55,373 bases of DNA, taken from contig CAMDDU010000026.1 in NCBI GenBank assembly GCA_945892985.1, positions 1-55,373 of the forward strand, written 5' to 3'. The DNA is from CAITSH01 sp945892985. Its GTDB lineage: Bacteria; Pseudomonadota; Gammaproteobacteria; Burkholderiales; SG8-39. The translations under genes were made by a program, and so were the position numbers. This document shows, one piece after another, positions 23,146 through 31,520 of the stretch (position 1 is the stretch's first letter; each line of letters opens with the position of its first letter). The notes under the pieces were generated by a model. The model was given only the letters and a program-made list of their open reading frames with translations. It was not told the origin of the DNA and did no database searches.

Positions 23146-24126
23146 TTAGTCCGCCTTCATGCCCGCCGCCTTGACCACCGCTCCCCAGCGTGCAATTTCG
23201 CTTTTTATATATGCATCGAATTGCTCGGGTGTCCCAGCCGCAGAAATCGCCCCCTCCGTATTGAGGCGTTCGAGCATTTCTTTCGACTGCATGATCTTGC
23301 GAATTTCGGCGTTAAGCCTTGCGACAATATCCTTGGGCGTTCCCACCGGCGCGACCACGCCGTACCACTGCGTGGCATCGAAGCCGGGCACCCCCGACTC
23401 GGCCACCGTGGGTATCTGCGCCAGCGCGGGAATGCGCTGCGGACTGGAAACACCCAGCGCACGTATTCGTCCGGACTGCACATGTGGCATTACCGCCGGC
23501 GCACCGGTCATCGTCATCGATACCTGTCCGGCAATAAGGTCGGTCACAGAAGGTCCCGTCCCCTTGTAAGGCACGTGCACGATTTCAGTCTTGGTCTGCA
23601 GTTTGAAATACTCCACCGCGAGATGGGCGGCACTGCCATTGCCGCCGGAGCTGTAATTGAGCTTGCCTGGATTGGCTTTGGCATAGGCAATCAACTCCGT
23701 GACGTTCTTCACCGGCAAGGCGGGATGGACCACCAACACATTCGGCACCAAGGCGACCATGGACACCGGCGCGAAGTCCCTGACCGGGTCGTAACTCAGC
23801 TTGGGATACAGGGAAACATTGACCGCCAGCGTGCCAATATGGCCCATCAGCAGCGTGTATCCGTCGGCCGGCGCCTTCGCCGCGAGATCCGCGCCTATGG
23901 TGCCGCCCGCACCGCCGCGGTTGTCCACAAGCACTTGTTGCCCCCAGGCCTCTGATAATTTTTGCGCGAGCGAACGGCCGAGAATGTCTGTCGAACCGCC
24001 GGGCGGAAACGGAATGATCAGCCGGATGGGCTTGCTCGGATAGCTTTGTGCCCGCAGCGTTACGGGCGCAAGGACAAGCGCCGCCAGCACCACGCCGGCG
24101 GTAAGGATGGTGCGATGCCCTTTCAT
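23146..24126 (-). CDS. Bug/TctC family extracytoplasmic receptor
   Basis: 326 residues with signal peptide, then YPSKPIRLIIPFPPGGSTDI, LVDNRGGAGGTIGADLAAKA, DGYTLLMGHIGT, VPYKGTGPSVTDLIAGQV and a C-terminal EQFDAYIKSEIARWGAVV. This is the full two-lobed Bug architecture for periplasmic binding of small acids. It is the last gene of a four-gene operon (LigI-like, hydratase, CoA-transferase, Bug); its ATG overlaps the CoA-transferase stop by four bases. This makes the operon product's substrate a likely ligand. Confidence 0.94.
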   Translation of the reverse strand: MKGHRTILTAGVVLAALVLAPVTLRAQSYPSKPIRLIIPFPPGGSTDILGRSLAQKLSEAWGQQVLVDNRGGAGGTIGADLAAKAPADGYTLLMGHIGTLAVNVSLYPKLSYDPVRDFAPVSMVALVPNVLVVHPALPVKNVTELIAYAKANPGKLNYSSGGNGSAAHLAVEYFKLQTKTEIVHVPYKGTGPSVTDLIAGQVSMTMTGAPAVMPHVQSGRIRALGVSSPQRIPALAQIPTVAESGVPGFDATQWYGVVAPVGTPKDIVARLNAEIRKIMQSKEMLERLNTEGAISAAGTPEQFDAYIKSEIARWGAVVKAAGMKAD

Positions 24127-25355
24127 GGCTTGCCTTTCCAGGCGCGCGCAGCGCCAGAGCGGATAAGTGATTCAATCTCATCGGCGCCGAAGCCCGCTTC
24201 ACCGAGGACCTCACGGGTGTGCTCGCCCAACTTCGGCGCGCCGCGAAAGTCGGTGCGTGCACCGCCAGACAGTTTGTTGGCCGGGCGCATATTCCAGATC
24301 GCCCCTTCGGTTGGGTGTTCGACGCGCTCAAAAAAACCGGCGTCCCGCAGGTGCGGATCCAACTGCAGCGTCGCCAGCGTGTGATAGGGCGCCGCCGGCA
24401 CATCCATGCGCTCGAATATCTCCAGCCATTCGGCCGATGTCTTTTGCCGCATGCCCTCAGCGCGAATGGCGAAATACGCACCGACGTTCTTGAAGCGCGC
24501 CACTACGCTGGAAAAACGCGGATCATCCTGGAGCTCGGGCCGCCCGATTGCCGCGAACAGCGCAAAGGCCTGGGCGTCGGTATTGGCCGAGATGCAGACA
24601 TAACCGTCACGGGTCGGGACAGGCCGGTTTTCCGGATCAAGCACGCGCGGATCGCCATAGACCTTGCCCGGGTCGTTCGCGTTTTCGAGCGGAGGATCAA
24701 AGGTGCCCAGATACATGTGCTCGGTCATGACCTGGGTCACCATGTTCTCGAACATCGGAATCTCTATGGACTGGCCTTCGCCGCCGCGCTCGCGCTTGAA
24801 CAAAGCCATCATGATCATCTGCACGGCAATCAATCCCACGGTGCGATCGGCCATCACAAACGGCACATAGCGCGGCATGCCGCTGACGCGCTCGTGCAGC
24901 GCCGCCACACCCGAGGCGCCCTGGATGATCGAATCGTAAGCCGGTTTGTCCTTGTAGCGGCCATCCTGGCCGAAGCCAAACATGCCGCAATAAACAATGC
25001 GTGGATTGACCGCGCGCACCGCCTCGTAGCCCAGCCCCATGCGCGCCATCGAATCGGGTCGCACGTTCCATAGCAGCACATCCGCGGTCTTGATCATGCG
25101 CATCAGCGCAGCGAGACCGTCGCGCGATTTCAAATCGAGCACGATGGAGCGCTTGTTGCGATTGAGGTGAAGGAATTTTCCCGACATGGCCGCGCTGCGC
25201 CCGCGCCCGGCCAGCGTGCGGCCGATGTCGCCCGCGGGGCTTTCCACCTTGATCACATCGGCGCCGTGGTCGGCAAGAATCTGCGTCGCCAAGGGCCCCA
25301 CCACGACCGAGCTGAGATCGAGAATGCGCACACCCTCGAGCGAACCGCCGCTCAT
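24123..25355 (-). CDS. Class III CoA-transferase (CaiB/BaiF family)
   Basis: 410 residues. N-terminal GVRILDLSSVVVGPLATQIL and ADHGADVIKVESP with GDIGR are the family signature; the catalytic Asp is probably Asp170 in PFVMADRTVGLIAVQ. The enzyme moves CoA from a donor thioester to a carboxylic acid. It overlaps the upstream hydratase by four bases (25352-25355) and the downstream Bug gene by four, so the three are translationally coupled. The pairing with a MaoC/HTD2-like hydratase matches the CoA-activation plus hydration scheme of itaconate, mesaconate or citramalate-type pathways. Confidence 0.93.
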   Translation of the reverse strand: MSGGSLEGVRILDLSSVVVGPLATQILADHGADVIKVESPAGDIGRTLAGRGRSAAMSGKFLHLNRNKRSIVLDLKSRDGLAALMRMIKTADVLLWNVRPDSMARMGLGYEAVRAVNPRIVYCGMFGFGQDGRYKDKPAYDSIIQGASGVAALHERVSGMPRYVPFVMADRTVGLIAVQMIMMALFKRERGGEGQSIEIPMFENMVTQVMTEHMYLGTFDPPLENANDPGKVYGDPRVLDPENRPVPTRDGYVCISANTDAQAFALFAAIGRPELQDDPRFSSVVARFKNVGAYFAIRAEGMRQKTSAEWLEIFERMDVPAAPYHTLATLQLDPHLRDAGFFERVEHPTEGAIWNMRPANKLSGGARTDFRGAPKLGEHTREVLGEAGFGADEIESLIRSGAARAWKGKP

Positions 25356-26212
25356 CTGCCGGCCATACCGAGTTCCGCCTCGATCGCCGGCATGCCGTCC
25401 GCGTCAAGCGCACGCAGCAGCAGCCTGCCGTCCGCAGCGGGCCCGCCACAAAGCGTAAGCGGCCGCTTGATGTACAAGGGCCTTACGTTGCGCGTCGCAG
25501 AGCTCCGGATTTCCAGCCCGGTGTGCCGCTTGGCGAACTCCCACAACAGCAGCGTGGTAAGTCCGCCATTGACGAGCAGATCCGGATAGCCCTCGGTGTC
25601 GCGCGCATAAGCGCTGTCGTAATGAATGCGGTGGGCGTTGTAGGTCAGCGCCGAATAGCGGAACAACAAGGTCGGGTCGGGATTGAGCGTATGCGACCAG
25701 GGCGCTGCGGCCGATTCTGCCTCCGTTGCCGGCGGGCCATCCCGGCCGGGTGCGTCCGGCTTGCTCTCCTCGCGATAGACGATGTCTTGCTCTTCGGTCA
25801 CAGCCAGCCCACGCGGCGAACTGATTTCATGGCGCACGGTGACAAAGCACATCTGCCCGCTGCGCCCCGTCTTCGCTTCAATGCGCTCGATGCGCGAGAC
25901 ACGACTGACTTCATCGCCAATCAACAGGTCGCCGCAAAATTCAACGCGACGGCCGGCGAACATGCGCCGCGGCAGGGGCACCGGCGGCAGCAGCCCCCCC
26001 TTGGCCGGATGCCCGTCGATGGCCAGGCCGGACTGCGGTTCGACCGTGCCAAACAAAAAAACATACCAGCCGCTTGGCAGCACCGCGCCGCGCCGGGGTG
26101 CAAAGGAGGGCATGTCCAGCAAGGCCGCCATGCGCCGCACCGAGGGCAGCACAACCTCATCCTCCGCGCGCTCCGCGCGGCCAACCCAGGTCTGCAGCGC
26201 GCTCACATCCAT
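25352..26212 (-). CDS. MaoC/HTD2-like acyl-CoA hydratase (mesaconyl/itaconyl-CoA hydratase-like)
   Basis: 286 residues of double-hotdog type. The N-terminal half has LPSVRRMAALLDM and GWYVFLF, LPRRMFAGRRVEFCGDLLIG. The C-terminal half has the hydratase signature PTLLFRYSALTYNAHRIHYD, with the Asp/His pair, and PDLLVNGGLTTLLLW. This layout matches HTD2-type and mesaconyl-C4-CoA hydratases, which add water across the double bond of a dicarboxylic acyl-CoA. It is coupled to the CoA-transferase, which would supply the thioester. The gap to the LigI-like gene is 3 bp. Confidence 0.88.
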   Translation of the reverse strand: MDVSALQTWVGRAERAEDEVVLPSVRRMAALLDMPSFAPRRGAVLPSGWYVFLFGTVEPQSGLAIDGHPAKGGLLPPVPLPRRMFAGRRVEFCGDLLIGDEVSRVSRIERIEAKTGRSGQMCFVTVRHEISSPRGLAVTEEQDIVYREESKPDAPGRDGPPATEAESAAAPWSHTLNPDPTLLFRYSALTYNAHRIHYDSAYARDTEGYPDLLVNGGLTTLLLWEFAKRHTGLEIRSSATRNVRPLYIKRPLTLCGGPAADGRLLLRALDADGMPAIEAELGMAGR

Positions 26213-26215
26213 GCG

Positions 26216-27112
26216 TCAGGCCGCCTTTGCGCCCGGGGTGTCCGCCCAGTAAAGTCGCGTCGGGTTGTCGACCAGCACCTTCTGGCGCAAGCCCGCGTCG
26301 GTACAGAATTCGCCGAACAGGTCGACCAGCTCCCCGTCGTTGGGCATGATCTTGACGTTAGGGTGCGGGAAATCGGTGCCCCACAGCGTGCGATCGGGCG
26401 CCGCATTGATAAGACCCTCGACAAAGGGTCTTGCATCACGAAAAGGCTTGGCCTTGGTAATGCGCTCCGGCCCGCACACCTTGACCCACGCGAGCTCGTT
26501 TTTCATCAGCTCGAGCATCATGCGCCACGGCTTTTGCCCGGTGCCATGCTCGGCCTGCACCCGTCCCATATGATCGATAACGAAGGGCACCGGAATGCTG
26601 TTGAGCGTGTCCATGTATTTCTCGATGTCCTCGGCGTCAAAGTGCAGCACGATGTGCCAGCCCATGGGCTTGAGCATGGCGAGTGTGCGCGCAAAGACCT
26701 TGGGATCGGGCGCACCGCCCAGGTGATGGACGAAATTGAAGCGCACGGCACGCGCGCCGCCGGCGTGCAAGTCCTCGAGCTCTTTCTCGGTCACCTGCGG
26801 GCCGACCATGGCGACACCACGCCATTTGCCCTTGGACCAGGCGATGGCATCGAGCATGGCGCGGTTGTCGGCGCCATGGCAGCTCGCCTGCACCAGCACC
26901 GCGCGATCGAAGCCCAGGAAGTCATGCAGCGCCTTGAGCTTTTCCTTGGGCGCATCCGGCGGCGTGTAAGTGCGCGTGGGCGAATACGGGAAGGTATCGC
27001 CCGGTCCGAAAATGTGGCAGTGCGAGTCACACGACCCGGGCGGCATCTTGAATGTGGGTTTGACCGGATGCGGGTCCGGCCCGATGATGGACCGGATGGC
27101 GGGAGCGTTCAT
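26216..27112 (-). CDS. ligI: Amidohydrolase, 2-pyrone-4,6-dicarboxylate lactonase-like
   Basis: 298 residues from the ATG at 27112. TIM-barrel hydrolase close to LigI: CDSHCHIFGPGDTFPYSP (His31, His33), FDRAVLVQASCHGADNRAML, ARAVRFNFVHHLGG, PVPFVIDHMGR, LWGTDFPHPNVKI and NPTRLYWAD. LigI opens 2-pyrone-4,6-dicarboxylate in the protocatechuate 4,5-cleavage pathway. LigJ- and LigK-like genes lie 1.3-3 kb away. However, it is in an operon with a CoA-transferase and hydratase, so a related lactone may be the real substrate. A longer frame to 27196 is rejected because it runs through the intergenic palindrome. Confidence 0.82.
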   Translation of the reverse strand: MNAPAIRSIIGPDPHPVKPTFKMPPGSCDSHCHIFGPGDTFPYSPTRTYTPPDAPKEKLKALHDFLGFDRAVLVQASCHGADNRAMLDAIAWSKGKWRGVAMVGPQVTEKELEDLHAGGARAVRFNFVHHLGGAPDPKVFARTLAMLKPMGWHIVLHFDAEDIEKYMDTLNSIPVPFVIDHMGRVQAEHGTGQKPWRMMLELMKNELAWVKVCGPERITKAKPFRDARPFVEGLINAAPDRTLWGTDFPHPNVKIMPNDGELVDLFGEFCTDAGLRQKVLVDNPTRLYWADTPGAKAA

Positions 27113-27170
27113 GTCTGTTCCTGATTGCAATGAAAATAGGTTGGAGGGAGTGGGTATGAAAAGCCTGATG

Positions 27171-27203
27171 GCTGGAAACCCGCACCAGGCGGGCATTTCC
27201 AGC
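27171..27203. repeat. 33-bp palindromic repeat (GCTGGAAA/TTTCCAGC arms)
   Basis: GCTGGAAACCCGC and GCGGGCATTTCCAGC form a near-perfect hairpin. It lies between two co-oriented transcription units, the Bug gene at 27233 and the LigI operon. Other copies: 49413 (clean), 34348, 51999 and 11755 (decayed). It behaves as a REP-like intergenic element. Confidence 0.8.
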
Positions 27204-27232
27204 CGATTCCGCCGGGTGAGGTATTGTGAGGC

Positions 27233-28198
27233 TTACTGCTTTTCGATCCTGGCCTTCTCGATGACGGACTTCCATTTGGCGATGTCGGACGCGAGCATAT
27301 CGGCCATGGCGTCGGTCGTGCCCGGACGCGCCTCAACGCTCAGGTCCTGCAGCCGCTTTTTGATGTCCGGTGCGTTCAGGGCGGCGTTGATCTCGCGATT
27401 AAGGCGCTCGATGACCGGACGCGGTGTCTTGGCCGGCGCGGCAAAGCCGTTCCAGGAATTGACCACGTAGCCGGGCAATCCGCTCTCGGACGCCGTGGGT
27501 ACGCCGGGCAGTCCGTCAAAGCGCTTGTCCGAGCCGACTGCCAGCGCACGGGCGACACCAGCCTGCAGCTGGCCCTTGACCGCACCGAGAAACTCGAAGC
27601 TCACGTGCACGTCGCCGCGACGCATCGCCGCCACCACGTCTGAGGTCGACTTGAACGGGATGATCTGCGCGTCGACGTTGGCAAGCGAACGAAACAACTC
27701 ACCGGCCAGGTTCTGGGTGCTGCCGATGTTGATGGTGCCGATGGTCAGCTTACCCGGATTGGCTCTCGCCCAAGTCAGCATGTCCGCCACCGTTTTGTGC
27801 GGCGAGTCGGCGTTGACCACCAGCAGCACGTCGAAAAATCCGGCAATGCTCAGCGGCGCAAAATCCCGGATGGTGTCATAGGGCAGCGACTTGAACAGCG
27901 CGACACTGACCGCATTGCCGTTGGTCATGAACAAGAGGGTGTGACCATCGGGCTCGGCCTTCGCCACAGCCTCCGACGCGAGAATCCCGCCCGCGCCCGG
28001 CTTGTTCTCGACCAGCACCTGCTGGCCCATGGACTCAGTCATGCGCTGCGCCACCACCCGCGCTGTGATGTCGCCCACGCCGCCGGCGGCGAAGGGCACG
28101 ATGATTCTTATCGTTTTGGTCGGGTAGTTCTGCGCGCCAGCTATCGTCGCGGTAAAGCAAAACATCAACACGGCAAGCACCTTAAGAAGCCAATTCAT
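27233..28198 (-). CDS. Bug/TctC family extracytoplasmic receptor
   Basis: 321 residues. Signal peptide (MNWLLKVLAVLMFCFTATIA, cleavage near GA-QNYP), then YPTKTIRIIVPFAAGGVGDI, LVENKPGAGGILASEAVAKA, DGHTLLFMTNG, and RVLEFLG-type lobe-2 sequence. An AAGGAG ribosome site lies 8 bases before the ATG at 28198. It follows the LigK/LigJ group, from which a repeat-rich 240-bp spacer separates it, so it may be its own unit or the end of a longer transcript. Confidence 0.93.
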   Translation of the reverse strand: MNWLLKVLAVLMFCFTATIAGAQNYPTKTIRIIVPFAAGGVGDITARVVAQRMTESMGQQVLVENKPGAGGILASEAVAKAEPDGHTLLFMTNGNAVSVALFKSLPYDTIRDFAPLSIAGFFDVLLVVNADSPHKTVADMLTWARANPGKLTIGTINIGSTQNLAGELFRSLANVDAQIIPFKSTSDVVAAMRRGDVHVSFEFLGAVKGQLQAGVARALAVGSDKRFDGLPGVPTASESGLPGYVVNSWNGFAAPAKTPRPVIERLNREINAALNAPDIKKRLQDLSVEARPGTTDAMADMLASDIAKWKSVIEKARIEKQ

Positions 28199-28229
28199 TT
28201 CACCTTCTCCTTGAGCGTTTTTATACTGT

Positions 28230-28434
28230 AATTATTGCGAGCGCAGCATTGCTGTCAATGCGAGCACAGCGCAGCATTTCTATCATTGCGAGCGCAGCGA
28301 AGCATTTCTATCATTGCGAGCACAGCGAAGAATTTCTGTCATTGCGAGCGCAGCGAAGCAATCTTGTCGTCCTTGCACCTTCCGTCGCAACACCGCAAGA
28401 TTGCCGCATCGGCTTCGCCTCCTCGCAATGACAT
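28230..28434. repeat. Tandem REP-like array (CATTGCGAGCGCAGCGAAGC units) with inverted closing copy
   Basis: Five head-to-tail units of about 27-28 bases share ATTGCGAGC(G/A)CAGCG(A)AGCA followed by TTTCTAT or similar. An inverted partner at about 28399-28430 (GATTGCCGC, GGCTTCGCC, CTCGCAATGA) closes a large hairpin. Units of this type are widespread intergenic repeats in beta- and gammaproteobacteria. It fills the gap between the Bug gene and the ligK-like gene; no gene lies inside. Confidence 0.85.
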
Positions 28435-28438
28435 CAAA

Positions 28439-29125
28439 TTATTTGCCGTCGTAATCAACATAACGCAGCCCGGCCTTTTCCAAACCATCCCGCATCTTGT
28501 ACATGTCCAGCCCAAGTTCGCCCGACGCGAGCCGCTTGCGCTTGCCCTCTTCGCTGGCTTCGCGCGCCACCGCCGCCGCCGCCACTTCGGCTGCCTTGGC
28601 GCGGGGGATGACCACCACACCATCATCGTCGGCCACGATCACATCACCCGGATTAACCAGCGCGCCGGCGCACACCACCGCAATATTCACCGAACCGATG
28701 GTCGCCTTTACCGTCCCCTTGGCCGAGATGGCCCTGGGCCAGACCGGAAAACCCATTTTGCGCAGAACGCCAACATCACGGCAGCCCGCATCGATGATCA
28801 GCCCCCGCGCCCCGCGCGCCTGGAATGACGTTGCCAGTAAATCCCCGAACATGCCGTCTTCGTTATCGGCGCTGAGCGCCACCACCACCACATCACCGGG
28901 CTTGATCTGCTCGGCGGCCACATGCAGCATCCAATTGTCACCGGGATGGGCCAGCACGGTCACCGCGCTGCCGCAACATGCCGCACCCGGATAAATCGGC
29001 CGCAGGTAAGACTTCATCAAACCGGCGCGGCCGAAGGCCTCGTGCACGGTTGCAACGCCCATGCGCCCCAGGGTATCGATGACCGCCTGGTCCGCGCGCG
29101 GGATGTTACGGACGACGACACTCAT
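28439..29125 (-). CDS. ligK: 4-carboxy-4-hydroxy-2-oxoadipate aldolase / oxaloacetate decarboxylase (RraA-fold)
   Basis: 228 residues. RraA-like fold with ADNEDGMFGDLLATSFQARG, the metal/active-site IDAGCRDVGVLRKMGFPVW (Arg116, Asp117), and the ending LASGELGLDMYKMRDGLEKA typical of LigK/ProA/GalC. The enzyme cleaves 4-carboxy-4-hydroxy-2-oxoadipate to pyruvate and oxaloacetate, the last step of protocatechuate or gallate 4,5-cleavage. TAGGAG precedes the start. It lies 54 bp downstream of the LigJ-like gene in the same operon. Confidence 0.93.
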   Translation of the reverse strand: MSVVVRNIPRADQAVIDTLGRMGVATVHEAFGRAGLMKSYLRPIYPGAACCGSAVTVLAHPGDNWMLHVAAEQIKPGDVVVVALSADNEDGMFGDLLATSFQARGARGLIIDAGCRDVGVLRKMGFPVWPRAISAKGTVKATIGSVNIAVVCAGALVNPGDVIVADDDGVVVIPRAKAAEVAAAAVAREASEEGKRKRLASGELGLDMYKMRDGLEKAGLRYVDYDGK

Positions 29126-29179
29126 ATCAAAACTCCTAGATCAAGCCTCAAGACCCTCACTCCTTCACTTTTCACTCAT

Positions 29180-30187
29180 TCACGCCCTCAAGCGGCTGAA
29201 CACCCGACGCGCATTGCCTTCAAAGATTTTCTTCTTGTCCTCCGCGCTGATCGTCGTCGCCGCGTCGATGTAGCGCTTGGTGTCGTCAAAGTAATGCCCG
29301 GACTCCGGGTCGACACCACGTACTGCACCGACCATCTCGGAAGCGAACAAGATGTTGTCCGCAGGAATGACCTTGAGTAGCAGGTCTATGCCCGGCTGGT
29401 GATAAACGCAGGTGTCGAAGAACACGTTCTTGAGCAGATGTTCCTTCAATGGCGGCAGCTTCATGTCCTGCGCCAGGCCGCGAAAACGCCCCCAATGATA
29501 AGGCGCCGCGCCGCCACCATGCGGCACGATGAACTTGAGCGTCGGAAAATCCTTGAACAGGTTGGAGGTCAGGAACTGCATGAAGGCCGTGGTATCGGCG
29601 TTGAGGTAGTGCGCGCCGGTGGTATGAAAGCATGCGTTGCAACTGGTACTGACATGCACCATAGCCGGAACGTCGAGCTCGACCATTTTCTCGTACAGCG
29701 GATACCACCACCTGTCTGTCAGGGGTGGATCCTTCCAGTGCCCGCCCGAAGGATCAGGGTTAAGGTTGCAGCCGATAAAACCCAGCTCGTTTACGCAGCG
29801 CTCAAGCTCGGGGATGCAGCTTTCGGGCGGAACACCGGCCGATTGCGGCAACTGGCAGACAGCGGCGAAGTTCTTCGGATAGAGCTGGCAGACGCGGTAA
29901 ATCAGGTCGTTGCAAATACGCGACCAGTCGGAGCTGGTGATGGCGTTGCCGATGTGGTGGGCCATGAAACTGGCGCGCGGCGAAAAAATCGTCAGGTCGG
30001 TGCCGCGCTCGCGCTGGATCTTGAGCTGCGCACCCTCAAGGGTTTCGCGAATTTCGTCATCACTGATCACCAGCTCCGACAGCTTGGGTGCAGCAGCCGG
30101 ATTTTTCAAGGCATCGACCTGGCGCTGGCGCCAGGTCTCAAGCTGCTTGGGGGCGGTCGTGTAATGGCCGTGACAGTCGATAATCAT
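29180..30187 (-). CDS. ligJ: 4-oxalomesaconate hydratase (amidohydrolase superfamily)
   Basis: 335 residues. Starts MIIDCHGHYTTAPKQLETWR with the HxH metal pair His6/His8; then FSPRASFMAHHIGN, GFIGCNLNPDPSGGHWKDPP, HVSTSCNACFHTTGAHYLNA, PHGGGAAPYHWGRF and LFASEMVGAV. These match LigJ, which hydrates 4-oxalomesaconate to 4-carboxy-4-hydroxy-2-oxoadipate, the substrate of the LigK-like product encoded immediately downstream. The upstream MetE-like gene is 46 bp away on the same strand. Ring-cleavage genes (ligAB) and ligC are not nearby, so the upper pathway must lie elsewhere. Confidence 0.93.
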   Translation of the reverse strand: MIIDCHGHYTTAPKQLETWRQRQVDALKNPAAAPKLSELVISDDEIRETLEGAQLKIQRERGTDLTIFSPRASFMAHHIGNAITSSDWSRICNDLIYRVCQLYPKNFAAVCQLPQSAGVPPESCIPELERCVNELGFIGCNLNPDPSGGHWKDPPLTDRWWYPLYEKMVELDVPAMVHVSTSCNACFHTTGAHYLNADTTAFMQFLTSNLFKDFPTLKFIVPHGGGAAPYHWGRFRGLAQDMKLPPLKEHLLKNVFFDTCVYHQPGIDLLLKVIPADNILFASEMVGAVRGVDPESGHYFDDTKRYIDAATTISAEDKKKIFEGNARRVFSRLRA

Positions 30188-30233
30188 TTATGTCGCTTTC
30201 TTACGTTCAATTTGAATGCGCCGACGGCGCGGT

Positions 30234-31343
30234 TCAGCCCCATACCTCATGCGCCACCTCAACGATGAGCTGCAGTTTTTTCCACTGGTCTTCGGCGGTG
30301 AGCTTGTTGCCGTGGTGGGTCGAGGCAAAACCGCACTGCGGTGAAAGGCAGAGGTTTTCCAGCGGCACATATTTTGCCGCCTCGTCAATGCGGCGCTTGA
30401 GAACGTCTTTGGACTCGAGCACCGGCGACTTGGATGTCACCAGTCCGAGCACCACCTTCTTGTCCTTGGGCATAAAGCGCAAGGGCTCAAAGCCGCCGGC
30501 CCGATCGGAGTCGTATTCAAGAAAGAAACCATCGACCTTGACCTCATTGAACACCGCCTCGGCCACCGTGTCGTAGCCGCCCGAGGCGACCCACGAACTC
30601 ATGAAATTGCCGCGGCAGGTGTGCATGGTCACGCTCAGTCCGGCCGGGCGGCCGACCAGCGCTTTGTTGATGGCAGCGGCGTAGGTGTGCACCAGCTCGC
30701 TCGGGTTGTCACCGCGCTTGACGGTCATTTCACGGAATTTTTCATCGCACAGCATGGAGTAGCTGGTGTCGTCGATTTGCAAATAGGTGCAACCGGCCGC
30801 CACGAGGTCACTGATTTCCTCCTGGTAGGCACGACCGACGTCGTCCCAGAACTCGGCCATGTCCGGATAGGCTTCCTTGCTCACGGAGTTGCGACCACCG
30901 CGATGATGCAGCATGGCCGGCGCCGGAATGGTCATCTTGGGCGTGTTCTTGGTCACCGACTTGAGGAACTTGAAGTGGTCGACAAACACCGGCTTGGTGC
31001 GGCGCAGTTTTTGCGCCACGAACATGATCGGCGGCATGTCCTCGACATTGATGCCCTGGAACGCGGCGACGCCCGGGTCGGGCTTGGTCTCCACCCCGCC
31101 GAAGCCGGCGAGAAAATCGACGTGCCACCAGTCGCGGCGAAACTCGCCATCGGTGACGGCCTGAATGCCAACCGCCTCCTGTCGTGCAACGGCCTCGCGT
31201 ATGCACTTGTCCTCGATGGCGGTCAGCGCGTCCCTGGGTAGCTCGCCACGTTTGAACTTGGCGCGCGCTTCATGCAGCTCTGCCGGGCGGAGAAGGCTGC
31301 CGACCTGGTCGGCGCGGAAAGGTGGTTTGATGTTTTTGCTCAT
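30234..31343 (-). CDS. Cobalamin-independent methionine synthase II (MetE C-terminal-like) family protein
   Basis: 369 residues corresponding to the catalytic C-terminal barrel of MetE: RADQVGSLLRP near the start, DGEFRRDWWHVDFL, YLQIDDTSYSML, a zinc-site His and Cys in SVTMHTCRGN, LEYDSDRAGGFEPLRF, and a late LCLSPQCGFASTHHGN. Stand-alone barrels of this size are usually annotated as methionine synthase but many are thought to transfer methyl groups from other donors. In an operon with LigJ and LigK, a role in demethylating a methoxylated aromatic or recycling its methyl group is possible but unproven. Confidence 0.85.
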   Translation of the reverse strand: MSKNIKPPFRADQVGSLLRPAELHEARAKFKRGELPRDALTAIEDKCIREAVARQEAVGIQAVTDGEFRRDWWHVDFLAGFGGVETKPDPGVAAFQGINVEDMPPIMFVAQKLRRTKPVFVDHFKFLKSVTKNTPKMTIPAPAMLHHRGGRNSVSKEAYPDMAEFWDDVGRAYQEEISDLVAAGCTYLQIDDTSYSMLCDEKFREMTVKRGDNPSELVHTYAAAINKALVGRPAGLSVTMHTCRGNFMSSWVASGGYDTVAEAVFNEVKVDGFFLEYDSDRAGGFEPLRFMPKDKKVVLGLVTSKSPVLESKDVLKRRIDEAAKYVPLENLCLSPQCGFASTHHGNKLTAEDQWKKLQLIVEVAHEVWG

Positions 31344-31520
31344 GAATGCTTTCTCCTTGAAAATCCAGCGTTACGGACAGGTCTTTGCCATGCCCGGGTT
31401 TTTTACTCAACTCATCGGTTTTATCGGCGGTTTTTCGCGCAGCACTCAAATCGCCTCGCCTCAAAATTATATTTTTACAACACAGCACAAAAAAACAGCA
31501 AGCGTAGCGCGTGCCCAACC

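Noticed and set aside
28230..28434. CRISPR array
   Set aside because: Units are contiguous with no unique spacers of constant length and no cas genes; REP-type repeats explain it.
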